Of a stretch of DNA of 63,943 bases, positions 53,076 through 62,204 are shown in pieces. Position 1 is the stretch's first letter; the number at the start of each line of letters is the position of its first letter. This DNA is from Proteocatella sp051653405 (GTDB lineage: Bacteria; Bacillota; Clostridia; Peptostreptococcales; Filifactoraceae): assembly GCA_051653405.1 (NCBI GenBank), contig JBOFWC010000131.1:1-63943 (forward strand), read 5' to 3'. The translations under genes were made by a program, and so were the position numbers. A model generated the notes under the pieces. It was not told the DNA's origin and did no database searches. It saw only the letters and a program-made list of their open reading frames with translations.

Positions 53076-54368
53076 CTAACGTCTTTTGCTTTTTCCGTTT
53101 CCTTTTTTAGGACCTGATCCAGTTTTTGAACCTGATCCAAATTTTCCTTTTGATGGATTTGGCTTTCTAGGAGGCCTTCTATCGCCTTTCTTTTCCTTAA
53201 GTTCCTCTAGTTTTAAATTTTTCACAGCTTCGATATCAAGTTTTGATCTTTCATAATCACTTCTATCATAAATCTTAGGTATAGTAAGCTTTATTGTTTT
53301 TTCTATTTTTTCAAGATATCTCTCATCTTTTTCATCAACTAAAGTGACTGCTATTCCTTCATTATTTATTCTTCCAGTTCTTCCTACCCTATGAACATAA
53401 TATTCTGTATCTCTTGGAGTATCATAATTAAACACATGACTTACTCCTTCAATGTCCATTCCCCTTGCCGCTATATCTGTAGCTATTAGATATGGCAATT
53501 TAAGACTTCTAAATTTCTTTAATATCTGTTCCCTTTTATTTTGGCTCAAATCTCCATGAAGCACTTCCACATCTGTAATGCCTTTTTCAAGAAGTTTCTC
53601 ATAAAGTTCTTTGGCTCTTTGTTTTGATTTTGTAAATATCATAGCCATAAAAGGATTATATATATCCATCGCCATCAGAAGGCTGTCTATTCTTCTATCT
53701 TCTGTAGTTTTTATAACAAGCTGTTTTATTTGGTCAAGTACAACTATCTCTGGATTTATTTCCACAGTTATAGGCGCATTCATTATTCTTCTTGCAAGTT
53801 GCTTAATATTATCTGGCATGGTCGCAGAAAACATCAATATTTGAATACGCTCTGGAATTTTAGAAGAAAGTAATTCTAGATCTTCCATAAAACCATATGC
53901 AAGCATTTGGTCAGCTTCATCTATAACCATATGCTTTAAATATTTAAAATTTATGGTTCCTCTTCTCAAGTGGTCTAATATTCTTCCTGGAGTTCCAACT
54001 ACTATTTGAACATTATTTCTAAGTCTAGTAATCTGAGCTTCAATATTATGTCCTCCAAAAACAGATACCACACCTATTCCATTCGCTTCTCCTAGCATTT
54101 TTCCAACCTGAGTAATCTGATCAGCTAATTCTCTCGTAGGAACTATAACCAGTGCCTGCGTATGCTTATTTGTAGCATCAATCATTTGAAATATAGGTAG
54201 CAAAAATGCAATGGTTTTTCCTGTACCCGTCTGAGCCTTTCCTATAAAATCTCTTCCTGCTAAAATATGCGGAATTGATTCCTCCTGAATCTTAGTTGGT
54301 TCAGTTATATAGTTTTTTGCTAAAATTTCTACATACTCCTGGTTAATCTTAAATTTGCTAAACTTCAT
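53076..54368 (-). CDS. DEAD-box RNA helicase
   Basis: 430 residues. Motif I AQTGTGKT, motif II VIDEADQM, motif III SATMPD, motif VI HRVGRTGR. The tail (about 380-430) is Gly/Lys/Pro/Ser-rich and basic, probably for RNA binding. CshA/DeaD-type, for RNA turnover or ribosome assembly, often cold-induced. Gene is single, with its own promoter and terminator. Confidence 0.94.
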   Translation of the reverse strand: MKFSKFKINQEYVEILAKNYITEPTKIQEESIPHILAGRDFIGKAQTGTGKTIAFLLPIFQMIDATNKHTQALVIVPTRELADQITQVGKMLGEANGIGVVSVFGGHNIEAQITRLRNNVQIVVGTPGRILDHLRRGTINFKYLKHMVIDEADQMLAYGFMEDLELLSSKIPERIQILMFSATMPDNIKQLARRIMNAPITVEINPEIVVLDQIKQLVIKTTEDRRIDSLLMAMDIYNPFMAMIFTKSKQRAKELYEKLLEKGITDVEVLHGDLSQNKREQILKKFRSLKLPYLIATDIAARGMDIEGVSHVFNYDTPRDTEYYVHRVGRTGRINNEGIAVTLVDEKDERYLEKIEKTIKLTIPKIYDRSDYERSKLDIEAVKNLKLEELKEKKGDRRPPRKPNPSKGKFGSGSKTGSGPKKGNGKSKRR

Positions 54369-54424
54369 CTAATACACATCCTTAATCTATTTAATAAAAA
54401 TAATTATAACTTCTTTGAATAATA

Positions 54425-54433
54425 ATTATAACA
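54425..54433 (-). promoter_or_regulatory. Extended -10 promoter of the DEAD-box helicase gene
   Basis: Minus strand TGTTATAAT at 54425-54433, about 60 bases before the ATG. A weaker TTATAAT repeat lies nearer the gene (around 54405). Confidence 0.55.
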
Positions 54434-54608
54434 TATTTCTTAGTAATTTTAAATTTTTTTACACTTTTTTACTAATATATCTTTTGAAGTTTTTTAAAGT
54501 TTTTTTATTATTTATTAATATATAGTTTTTTATAAAATTACTTATTTTGAAATTTTTGACGTTTATTTTTTCACAATACCGAATTTTCTGAATTGATTGC
54601 ATTTTCTG

Positions 54609-54637
54609 TTGCAATTATAAATCCCTAATGCTATAAT
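54609..54637 (+). promoter_or_regulatory. Promoter of the alanine/glycine symporter
   Basis: TTGCAA (54609-54614), 17-bp spacer, TATAAT (54632-54637), about 60 bases before the ATG, which has AAAGGAGG. Confidence 0.75.
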
Positions 54638-54695
54638 TACTTTAAATAAATTCTTTATAGATTTTATAAAAAAATTTAAAGGAGGAATTATACTT

Positions 54696-56084
54696 ATGGA
54701 AGCACTTCATAATGCGATTTTGTGGTTAAACGGTATTGTTTGGGGTCCACCAATGCTTATTCTTTTATTCGGGACTCACTTATTTTTAACATTCAAACTT
54801 AAATTCATCCAGCGTTACGTTTTTAAAGCAATAAAGTTATCGGTCACTAAAGATGACTCAGGTTCTGGAGATATAAGCCAGTTTGGGGCTTTAACTACAG
54901 CTCTTGCAGCTACAATCGGTACTGGTAATATTGTTGGTGTTGCTACAGCAGTAGCTATAGGAGGTCCTGGTGCAGTTCTTTGGACTTGGCTTACTGGTTT
55001 ATTTGGAATAGCAACAAAATATTCTGAAGGTCTACTTGCTGTTAAATACAGAGTTAAGACTTCAGATGGTACAATGCTTGGTGGCCCTATGTATGCCCTT
55101 GAAAGAGGACTAAACATGAAATGGGCTGGAGTAGCATTTGCAATATTTACAGTAGTTGCTTCTTTTGGTATTGGTAATATGACTCAAGCCAACTCTATAA
55201 CTTCTATGCTAGATGCTACCTTCGGAATAAACCCTACTATTTCAGGTGTTGTAATCACTATAGCAGCTGGTGTAGTTATTCTAGGTGGAGTTAAATCTAT
55301 AGCTAGAGTATGTGAAGCGCTTGTTCCTTTTATGGCATTATTTTATATTTTAGGTTGTATAGTAATATTAGTTATAAATGCTGCATTTATTCCAGAAGCA
55401 ATAACTACTATACTATCTGCCGCTTTCACGCCTCAAGCTGCTGCTGGTGGTTTTGCAGGTTCTACCATAATGCTTGCAATGAGATATGGAGTTGCAAGAG
55501 GTCTTTTCTCTAATGAAGCTGGTCTTGGTTCTGCTCCTATAGCTGCGGCTGCGGCTCAAACCAAAAACCCAGTTAGACAGGCTCTTGTTTCTATGACAGG
55601 CGTTTTCTGGGATACAATAGTGGTTTGTCTTTTGACTGGTCTCGTATTAGTTACAAGTATACTTAAAAGTCCAGATGTTCTTGGTGGTCTTGCTGGTGCA
55701 GCTCTTACATCTGCCGCATTTGGACAAATTAAAGTCATTGGACCATTCGTACTTGCAGTAGGTCTTGTTACCTTTGCTTTTTCAACAATACTTGGTTGGT
55801 CATACTATGGTGAAAAAGCATTTGAATATCTATTTGGAAAACAGCTTTCTAAATACTATAGAATAGTTTACGTTATCGTTGTAATGGTTGGTTCTGTAAG
55901 TGCAAATGCATTTGTTTGGGACTTATCAGATACATTTAATGCACTAATGGCTATTCCTAACCTTATTTGTCTTATATTACTAAGCCCAGTAATTGTAGCT
56001 GAAACTAAAAAGTATCTATGGGACAATAATCTTGATTTAGTAGATGATACTCCTATTCCTGAAATTGGAAAAAAAGAAGCTTAA
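54696..56084 (+). CDS. Alanine/glycine:Na+ (AGCS) symporter
   Basis: 462 residues, about ten to eleven membrane helices. AGCS signature ATIGTGNIVGVATAVAIGGPGAVLW is visible in part at about residue 68-95, and GGPMYALERGL and FSNEAGLGSAPIAAAAA downstream. Takes up alanine or glycine with sodium; such genes are typical of amino-acid-fermenting Clostridia. Ends at a strong terminator. Confidence 0.94.
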   Translation: MEALHNAILWLNGIVWGPPMLILLFGTHLFLTFKLKFIQRYVFKAIKLSVTKDDSGSGDISQFGALTTALAATIGTGNIVGVATAVAIGGPGAVLWTWLTGLFGIATKYSEGLLAVKYRVKTSDGTMLGGPMYALERGLNMKWAGVAFAIFTVVASFGIGNMTQANSITSMLDATFGINPTISGVVITIAAGVVILGGVKSIARVCEALVPFMALFYILGCIVILVINAAFIPEAITTILSAAFTPQAAAGGFAGSTIMLAMRYGVARGLFSNEAGLGSAPIAAAAAQTKNPVRQALVSMTGVFWDTIVVCLLTGLVLVTSILKSPDVLGGLAGAALTSAAFGQIKVIGPFVLAVGLVTFAFSTILGWSYYGEKAFEYLFGKQLSKYYRIVYVIVVMVGSVSANAFVWDLSDTFNALMAIPNLICLILLSPVIVAETKKYLWDNNLDLVDDTPIPEIGKKEA

Positions 56085-56092
56085 AAACAACT

Positions 56093-56126
56093 TAGGAAGA
56101 TGGCTAAGTCATCTTCCTATTTTTTA
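56093..56126 (+). terminator. Terminator of the AGCS symporter gene
   Basis: Stem TAGGAAGATG/CATCTTCCTA (56093-56102 and 56110-56119), then TTTTTT. Eight bases after the stop codon. Confidence 0.9.
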
Positions 56127-56159
56127 TTGTCTTAAAATATATACTCTTTTTTATACATA

Positions 56160-56168
56160 TGTTATAAT
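56160..56168 (+). promoter_or_regulatory. Extended -10 promoter of murC
   Basis: TGTTATAAT, about 58 bases before the murC ATG. No clear -35. Confidence 0.55.
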
Positions 56169-56226
56169 TATCAAGTGAATTTTTTTACATTACTTTAAAT
56201 TAAACAAAACCAAGGAGTTTATTATA

Positions 56227-57576
56227 ATGAAGGTACATTTTATTGGTATAGGTGGAATAAGCATGAGCGGACTTGCCTTTATATGTCTTAATTTAGGATA
56301 TGAGGTTAGTGGTTCAGATTCTTCTTCTAGCTATATGACAGATAAATTAACTGACAGCGGCGCAAAAATTTATATAGGACATTCAGCTTCAAACATCGAC
56401 CCTTCCTACGATTTAGTTGTGTATACAGCTGCAATAAGGCCTGATAATGAAGAGCTTCTAGCTGCGAAGGATAATAATATAGATACTATTGATCGTGCTC
56501 ATTTTTTAGGCGATTTAATGAAAAAATATAATAATTCTATTGCAATTTCAGGAACTCATGGAAAAACATCAACAACTTCAATGATATCTACAATATATAA
56601 TCATGCTGAAATAAACCCTACAATTCTAGTAGGTGGAAATCTAAGTATTATAAATGGTAATGTTCAAGTTGGAAATAATGATTATTTTATTACTGAAGCA
56701 TGTGAATACGTTGATAGTTTTCTTTCTTTCTATCCAAAATATGAAATAATTTTAAATATAGAAGCGGATCACTTAGATTACTTTAAAGATATAAATCATA
56801 TAATAAGTTCATTTAAAAGCTTTGCAACTAATTTGAAACCCGATGGGAAAATAATTGCAAATGGCGATGACTTAAATGTAAGAAAAGCTCTTTCTGAATT
56901 TAAAAATGTAATTTATTTTGGTGAAAACAAGGATAATGACTTTATAATCGAAAACATAATATTAAATAATGATTTCACTTCATTTTCTATAAAAAATAAA
57001 AATACTATTTTGGGAGAGTTTAAAATTCAAACTCATGGAATTCATAATGTATTTAACTCTTCTGCTGCAATAATTTGCTCTCATATTGATGGAATTTCTC
57101 TAAATACTATTAAGGATGCTATATGGAACTACAATGGCGTTGGAAGACGATTTGAGTTTAAAGGCGAAAAATCAGGAATAAGAATTTATGATGACTACGC
57201 TCACCATCCGTCAGAAATAAAAGCTACTCTTTCTTCGATAAAACCTATTGAAAAAAACAACCTTTTTGTAGTTTTTCAGCCTCATACATTCACTAGAACT
57301 AAGCTTCTTTTAGATGAGTTTTCTTCAAGTTTTGAGGACTGTGACTGTATTATAGTATCTGATATATATGCTTCTAGAGAAAAAGATACTGGTCTTATAC
57401 ATTCTACGGCTCTTGTGGAAAAAATTAAATCTCACCGAGATAATGTGCATTATCTAGGAAGCTTTGATGAGATTATAGAATTCCTTTCAAAAAAACTTAG
57501 CAAAAATGATATTTTAGTAACTATGGGCGCTGGAAATATAAATCAACTAGCTGAAAAGCTAATAACTTTACTTTAA
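56227..57576 (+). CDS. murC: UDP-MurNAc:L-alanine ligase
   Basis: 449 residues. N-terminal IGIGGISMSGLA, ATP P-loop SGTHGKTSTTSM, NIEADHLDYF, DDYAHHPSEI and FQPHTFTRTK. Adds the first residue of the stem peptide. It stands alone on the plus strand, 17 kb beyond the upstream end of the main division cluster, with its own promoter and terminator. AAGGAG at the ATG. Confidence 0.97.
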   Translation: MKVHFIGIGGISMSGLAFICLNLGYEVSGSDSSSSYMTDKLTDSGAKIYIGHSASNIDPSYDLVVYTAAIRPDNEELLAAKDNNIDTIDRAHFLGDLMKKYNNSIAISGTHGKTSTTSMISTIYNHAEINPTILVGGNLSIINGNVQVGNNDYFITEACEYVDSFLSFYPKYEIILNIEADHLDYFKDINHIISSFKSFATNLKPDGKIIANGDDLNVRKALSEFKNVIYFGENKDNDFIIENIILNNDFTSFSIKNKNTILGEFKIQTHGIHNVFNSSAAIICSHIDGISLNTIKDAIWNYNGVGRRFEFKGEKSGIRIYDDYAHHPSEIKATLSSIKPIEKNNLFVVFQPHTFTRTKLLLDEFSSSFEDCDCIIVSDIYASREKDTGLIHSTALVEKIKSHRDNVHYLGSFDEIIEFLSKKLSKNDILVTMGAGNINQLAEKLITLL

Positions 57577-57597
57577 AAAAATTATATAAAAAATCAA

Positions 57598-57658
57598 AAT
57601 CCTAGATTTATTCAAAGTTTGCAAAAAAGCATTTTGAAAAATAATCTAGGATTTTTTT
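57598..57658 (+). terminator. Terminator after murC
   Basis: Long stem ATCCTAGATTTATT/AATAATCTAGGAT with an inner hairpin (CAAAGTTTGC/GCATTTTG), then TTTTTTT. On the minus strand it is followed by fewer T but could also serve the convergent radical SAM gene. Confidence 0.85.
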
Positions 57659-57699
57659 AATATAAGCTATAAATTATAAATAAGTTCTATTTTTGATAT

Positions 57700-58641
57700 T
57701 TATATAAATTTTCTAACTGCTTTTCCATTAAGATAATCGCAATATTTACCTTGATAAAGGTCATTAGCGGTCATATACGCTTCTATCTCATCTTTTATCT
57801 TCCACCAAGACATCCCGTAATTACAAAATAATGTGTCTTCTTCTGGAGCTCTTCCCACTAGCCTTTGAATCACTATATTAGGACTAAGATAAGCTAAGAA
57901 ATTAGCAGTTCTTTCAATATAGTCTTCTACGGTTTCAAACTTAATCTCTCCGCTTAAATACTGCTCTGCCATCTTAGTATTTTTCACTATATAAAGCGAG
58001 TGAATTTTAACCGAATCTATAGAAAGGGCACTTATTATCTTTGCCGATTCTATTATATCATCCATATCATCAAACGGAATATTTAAAATAACATGCGCTA
58101 CAATTTCAAAATCATATTTTCTAATTCTATTAACTGCATCTATAAACTCTGCTAGAGAGTGTCCTCTATTTATCTTTTTAAGTGTTTTATAATTTACCGT
58201 TTGAAGTCCTAGCTCAATTGAAATATCTTTTTGATAGGTTTCTTTTATCATAGATAAATACTCTAAATGTTTATCATTTATAGAATCTGGTCTTGTCGAA
58301 ACTGATATTGCCACAACATCATCTCTAAGCGATCTTTTTATCATGTCCTTAAACTCATCAAACGGAAGATATGTGTTTGTATAATTTTGGAAGTAAGCTA
58401 TAAATTTATTTGAATTATATTTTTTGCCTATATATTCAATATTTTTTTCAAGCTGTTCTTCTACAGATAGTCTATTTGATAAGCTTTCAAATCCTGCGCC
58501 AACATCTCCACAAAATGTACATCCGTTAGTCCCCACTTCTCCATCCCTGTTAGGACAGGATATTGGAAGATTAAGTGGTATTCTATAAACTTTTTCTTTA
58601 TATTTTTTTTGAAGGTATTCTGAATAACTCTTATACAGCAT
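57700..58641 (-). CDS. Radical SAM protein (YhcC/TIGR01212 type)
   Basis: 313 residues. N-terminal CPNRDGEVGTNGCTFCGD holds the cluster cysteines. The pattern GHSLAEFIDAVNRI, and VKIHSLYIVKNTKMAEQY fits the YhcC group of unknown function. AAGGAG site at the ATG; convergent with murC. Eleven bases from rsmE, in one operon with prmA. Confidence 0.9.
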   Translation of the reverse strand: MLYKSYSEYLQKKYKEKVYRIPLNLPISCPNRDGEVGTNGCTFCGDVGAGFESLSNRLSVEEQLEKNIEYIGKKYNSNKFIAYFQNYTNTYLPFDEFKDMIKRSLRDDVVAISVSTRPDSINDKHLEYLSMIKETYQKDISIELGLQTVNYKTLKKINRGHSLAEFIDAVNRIRKYDFEIVAHVILNIPFDDMDDIIESAKIISALSIDSVKIHSLYIVKNTKMAEQYLSGEIKFETVEDYIERTANFLAYLSPNIVIQRLVGRAPEEDTLFCNYGMSWWKIKDEIEAYMTANDLYQGKYCDYLNGKAVRKFI

Positions 58642-58652
58642 CTTAATACTCC

Positions 58653-59384
58653 TTACTCAAATTCATATGCTAGAATTGCCGCGCCATAAACCGCCGCCGT
58701 TTCTGTCCTCAATATACGATCTCCTAATGTGACAATTTGAGCGCCTGCCTTTATAAATGCGCTGCACTCATCTTCTTCAAGTCCGCCTTCTGCACCTATT
58801 ATTATTCCTGCAGAATATATTTTCCTATCACCTAAACTTCTAATATAATTCTTTAGCGAATTTTGAGTTTCAGCTTCATAAAATAATATGTTTATGTCAT
58901 TATTTTGCATATCTGATATAACATCATCTATTTCCATAACATTTTCTACAACAGGTACTTTAAGACGTTTTGATTGTTTCGAGGCTTCCTGTGCAATCTT
59001 TTGCCATCTTGTAATTTTCTTATCTTCTTTTTCTGATATTGAACTTACACAGCGTTTAAAGTCACAGGGAACTATTCTATCGGCTCCAATTTCTGTGGCT
59101 TTTTGTACTATAAGTTCCATCTTCTGTCCCTTAGGAATTCCTTGATATATAGTTATTCTACAGTCAAGTTCTCGCTTCTTTTTAACTTCTTCAAGTATTT
59201 CAAGCTCTATTTCGTCCTTAGAAATAGTTGCTATCTTGGCGATAAATTCTCTCTCCTCACTGCTGAATACCTCAACCTCATCATCTTCCCTAAGTCTTAA
59301 AACCTTCGATATATGCTTTATCTCATCTTTATCTGTAATAAACGCATTATCTTCTGTTCTAATATCTACAAAAAATCTATCCAC
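58653..59384 (-). CDS. rsmE: 16S rRNA (uracil-1498-N3)-methyltransferase
   Basis: 243 residues. N-terminal PUA-like part, then a knotted SPOUT domain with PKGQKMELIVQKATEIGAD, IGAEGGLEEDE and LGDRILRTETAA. Methylates U1498. GTG start with AGGAGG. The prmA-rsmE pair is a standard gene order. Confidence 0.95.
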   Translation of the reverse strand: MDRFFVDIRTEDNAFITDKDEIKHISKVLRLREDDEVEVFSSEEREFIAKIATISKDEIELEILEEVKKKRELDCRITIYQGIPKGQKMELIVQKATEIGADRIVPCDFKRCVSSISEKEDKKITRWQKIAQEASKQSKRLKVPVVENVMEIDDVISDMQNNDINILFYEAETQNSLKNYIRSLGDRKIYSAGIIIGAEGGLEEDECSAFIKAGAQIVTLGDRILRTETAAVYGAAILAYEFE

Positions 59385-59397
59385 TTTAAGCCTCCTG

Positions 59398-60345
59398 TTA
59401 TAATGGCAGTTTTTTTGCTGTTATAGCACACCATTCGCCCTTTGTTTCTACTTCTATGATTTCAAATTTCTTCTCTATTAATTTAGCTTCTATCATTTCT
59501 CTTTTGGGAACAATTATTCCAGAAGATATGAAAAGTCCGTCATCTACGATAAACGCTCTTACATCTTCAAGCAGTATCATTATTATATCTGCCATTATAT
59601 TTGCAACTACAATGTCTGCTTTTTCTTTTATAACTTCAGTAAGATTTCCATGAAGTATTTCAATCTTGTCACTAAGGTTATTAAGCTCTATATTCTCTTT
59701 TGAAACTCTTACCGCTACTGGATCTAAATCCACACCAACCGCTTTTTGAGCACCAAGAAGCACTGCTGCCATAGATAGTATTCCACTTCCACAGCCTATA
59801 TCAAGCACCGTATTTTCTTTTTTAAGATTTTTTTCAATCTGATTTATACACATACTTGTAGTTTCATGAGTTCCTGTTCCAAAAGCCATCCCTGGATCTA
59901 TTTCTATGATTATCTCTTCATTTTTCTTTTCATATTCTTCCCATTTAGGTTTTACTACTATTTTATCTGTAACATGAATAGGTTTAAAATATTGTTTCCA
60001 TGCATTTTCCCAATCTTCTTGATGAACCTCACTTAATTCTACAGAAAAATTACCCACTTCAAGCCCATAATATTTAAGCTGCTTTATTTGCTCTGTTATG
60101 TCCATTATTTTCTCAGGAAGACTCTTATCTTCTTCTGAAAAGTAAGCCATTATTTTAGTGTCAGCATTATTTCCTTCTAAAAGCTTTTCATCAATGTAAT
60201 CCCAATAAAGTTCATCTTCTCTTAATTTTTCAACATCAATCGGTTCTTCTATTGCCACTCCCTGTGCTCCATGTTCATAGAGTATATTCGTAACGGCTTC
60301 AACAGCTTGAGAATCTACCTTTATCAATATTTCTGTCCAATTCAT
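59398..60345 (-). CDS. prmA: Ribosomal protein L11 methyltransferase
   Basis: 315 residues. PrmA N-terminal domain (about 1-90), then methyltransferase with FGTGTHETTSMCI, DIGCGSGILSMAA and ANIMADIIM. Trimethylates L11. GAGGTAG site. First gene of the prmA-rsmE-radical SAM transcript. Confidence 0.96.
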   Translation of the reverse strand: MNWTEILIKVDSQAVEAVTNILYEHGAQGVAIEEPIDVEKLREDELYWDYIDEKLLEGNNADTKIMAYFSEEDKSLPEKIMDITEQIKQLKYYGLEVGNFSVELSEVHQEDWENAWKQYFKPIHVTDKIVVKPKWEEYEKKNEEIIIEIDPGMAFGTGTHETTSMCINQIEKNLKKENTVLDIGCGSGILSMAAVLLGAQKAVGVDLDPVAVRVSKENIELNNLSDKIEILHGNLTEVIKEKADIVVANIMADIIMILLEDVRAFIVDDGLFISSGIIVPKREMIEAKLIEKKFEIIEVETKGEWCAITAKKLPL

Positions 60346-60380
60346 TTATTCACTACCTCTTCTAATAATTATTTTCTTAT

Positions 60381-60389
60381 ATTATATCA
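60381..60389 (-). promoter_or_regulatory. Extended -10 promoter of prmA
   Basis: Minus strand TGATATAAT at 60381-60389, about 36 bases before the prmA ATG. Confidence 0.55.
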
Positions 60390-60445
60390 TATATAGCAAA
60401 TTTTAACATTCAAAAAAAACTATACGTGCGACAGTTAAATAGAAA

Positions 60446-60454
60446 TGGTATAAT
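60446..60454 (+). promoter_or_regulatory. Extended -10 promoter of the BacR-like regulator
   Basis: TGGTATAAT, with the weak -35-like GCGAC about 16 bases upstream. Start codon is 34 bases downstream. Confidence 0.55.
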
Positions 60455-60487
60455 TATCTAAAAATATATTTGATAGAAGGTGATGTT

Positions 60488-61207
60488 TTGAATAAAAATG
60501 TTCTTATTATAGATGATGATATTGATCTTTGCTGTTTAATAAAAAAATATCTTGAACTCGAAAACTATGCGGTGTGTTTAAAACACAATGGTTTAGATGG
60601 CATGGACGAAGCACTTTTAGGAAACTATGAACTTATAGTCTTAGATATGATGCTTCCCAAAAAAAGTGGTCTAGATATACTAGCTGCCATAAGAGAAAAA
60701 AGCAATGTTCCTGTACTGATACTTACTGCTAAATGTGATGAAGTGGATAAAGTATTGGGCTTAAGACTTGGAGCAGACGATTATCTTACAAAGCCCTTTA
60801 GCATGAATGAATTTTTAGCAAGAACCGCGTCTTTGATAAGAAGATATACTTCTCTTGGAAGCCAAAGTAGCAGTCTTAGTACGGATGATAATATAAATTT
60901 TCAGCTTAATTTTGAAGGCCTTTCCATACATAAAGATACAAGGTCTGTAATCGTGGATAATAATTTAGTAGACCTTACTGTAAAAGAATTTGAACTGCTC
61001 CTTTTCCTTTCAAACAATCCCGGACGAGTATTTACCAAAAAACAGATTTATAACCAAGTCTGGAATGAAGAATATGCTTTTGATGATAATAATATTATGG
61101 TCCACATACGAAGACTTCGAAAAAAAATAGAACCTTCCCCTGATTCTCCCAAATACATTTTGACCGTATGGGGTGTAGGTTATAAATTTGGATGGAAAAA
61201 AATATGA
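60488..61207 (+). CDS. Response regulator of a bacitracin-type locus (BacR-like)
   Basis: 239 residues from TTG 60488, chosen because GAAGGTGATG ends 2-5 bases earlier; an upstream TTG at 60470 lies before that site. Receiver domain with IDDDIDL, LIVLDMMLPKKSGLD (phospho-Asp), and LTKPF; winged-helix domain ending VWGVGYKFGW. The following kinase overlaps by 16 bases, and the ABC transporter genes follow. Likely activates them in response to bacitracin or other envelope stress. Confidence 0.88.
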   Translation: MNKNVLIIDDDIDLCCLIKKYLELENYAVCLKHNGLDGMDEALLGNYELIVLDMMLPKKSGLDILAAIREKSNVPVLILTAKCDEVDKVLGLRLGADDYLTKPFSMNEFLARTASLIRRYTSLGSQSSSLSTDDNINFQLNFEGLSIHKDTRSVIVDNNLVDLTVKEFELLLFLSNNPGRVFTKKQIYNQVWNEEYAFDDNNIMVHIRRLRKKIEPSPDSPKYILTVWGVGYKFGWKKI

Positions 61208-62112
61208 GTTCCTATATAATATGCGTTTTAAGTTTAACTATAGTTTTTCTTTTAATATATATCTATAAACTTAGAGCCTCTATTAAAAACATCCTATTTC
61301 AAACCCAAAATATGAGCCATGATAAATATCAAAAGCTATTTGTAAAAAATAACTCTATATTATCAAAGCTTGCCCTTGAAATAAATAATATAGAAGAAAG
61401 ACATAAATTATCTGAGATAGAGAGCATAAAAATAGAAAAGGCTAATAAAGAACTCCTTACAAGCCTTTCTCACGATGTAAGAACTCCCCTTACCTCTCTG
61501 CTTGGCTATTTGGATGCTTTAAATGACAATATCCTCAATGAAGATGAAAAAATTCATTACATAAATACTTCTAGAAAAAAGGCTTATGATTTAAAAAAAC
61601 TTGTAGATACTCTTTTTGACTGGTTTAAGATAGATTCAAATGAAATGAAGCTTAATTCTAAACCTAATGATATATGCGAACTCATAAGAGAAAATATAAT
61701 CGAGTGGCTTCCTATTTTTGAGAAAAATTCCATTAATTACAATTTGGATGTCCCTGAATATGAAATATATGCTCTAATCGATCAAGAAGCTTTTATAAGA
61801 GTTTTAAACAATATAATCCAAAACAGCGTAGAGCATAGTTCCTGCAAAAACATAGCTGTATCATTAGAAACTACTGATTCTATAGCTCTAAAAATATCTG
61901 ATGATGGTATCGGAATAGATAAAACTGTGCTTAATAATATATTTGATAGACTCTATAAAGCGGATTCTTCAAGAACTAAGCAAAGCAGCGGACTAGGATT
62001 ATATATCGCCAAGCAGCTAACTGAAATGATGGGAGGAAATATTTGTGCAGAAAGCTCTCAAAACCAAGGATTTAATATTAAAATAGAACTCCCTTTTTAT
62101 AAGAATGACTAG
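61192..62112 (+). CDS. Sensor histidine kinase of a bacitracin-type locus (BacS-like)
   Basis: 306 residues, one short N-terminal membrane helix (about 7-24), no extracellular sensor domain. HisKA SLSHDVRTPLTSLLGY, HATPase DDGIGIDKTVLNNIFDRLY and SSGLGLYIAKQL. Small kinases lacking a sensor domain usually read a signal from the neighbouring ABC transporter. The stop codon is inside a terminator hairpin. Confidence 0.87.
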   Translation: MEKNMSSYIICVLSLTIVFLLIYIYKLRASIKNILFQTQNMSHDKYQKLFVKNNSILSKLALEINNIEERHKLSEIESIKIEKANKELLTSLSHDVRTPLTSLLGYLDALNDNILNEDEKIHYINTSRKKAYDLKKLVDTLFDWFKIDSNEMKLNSKPNDICELIRENIIEWLPIFEKNSINYNLDVPEYEIYALIDQEAFIRVLNNIIQNSVEHSSCKNIAVSLETTDSIALKISDDGIGIDKTVLNNIFDRLYKADSSRTKQSSGLGLYIAKQLTEMMGGNICAESSQNQGFNIKIELPFYKND

Positions 62113-62125
62113 TTCATTCTTTTTT
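62101..62125 (+). terminator. Terminator at the kinase stop codon
   Basis: Stem AAGAATGA/TCATTCTT (62101-62108 and 62114-62121), T-run after. The loop holds the TAG stop codon, so the kinase transcript ends right at its gene end, before the ABC promoter. Confidence 0.75.
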
Positions 62126-62126
62126 A

Positions 62127-62145
62127 AGTAAGAAAAAAGTAAGAA
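62127..62145 (+). promoter_or_regulatory. Putative response-regulator operator before the ABC genes
   Basis: Direct repeat AGTAAGAA at 62127-62134 and 62138-62145, start-to-start 11 bases, i.e. one helical turn. This is the usual layout for OmpR-type activators. A -10-like TATTAT lies at 62176-62181 with no good -35. The ABC gene begins at 62205 after AAGGAAGGTGA. Confidence 0.55.
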
Positions 62146-62204
62146 TTTAGAAATGTGCTGTTAAGATTAAAGCCTTATTATATTAAGTAAGGAAGGTGAT
62201 ATAA

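Larger units (their letters stand above)
54369..54695. other. Divergent intergenic region, A+T-rich with phased T-tracts
   Basis: 327 bases between the DEAD-box helicase and the amino acid symporter. Promoters for both are near its ends. In between are T-runs near 54457, 54467, 54492 and 54503, spaced by about 10-11 bases; bent DNA is possible. No open reading frame of note and no RNA structure was recognised. Confidence 0.6.
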
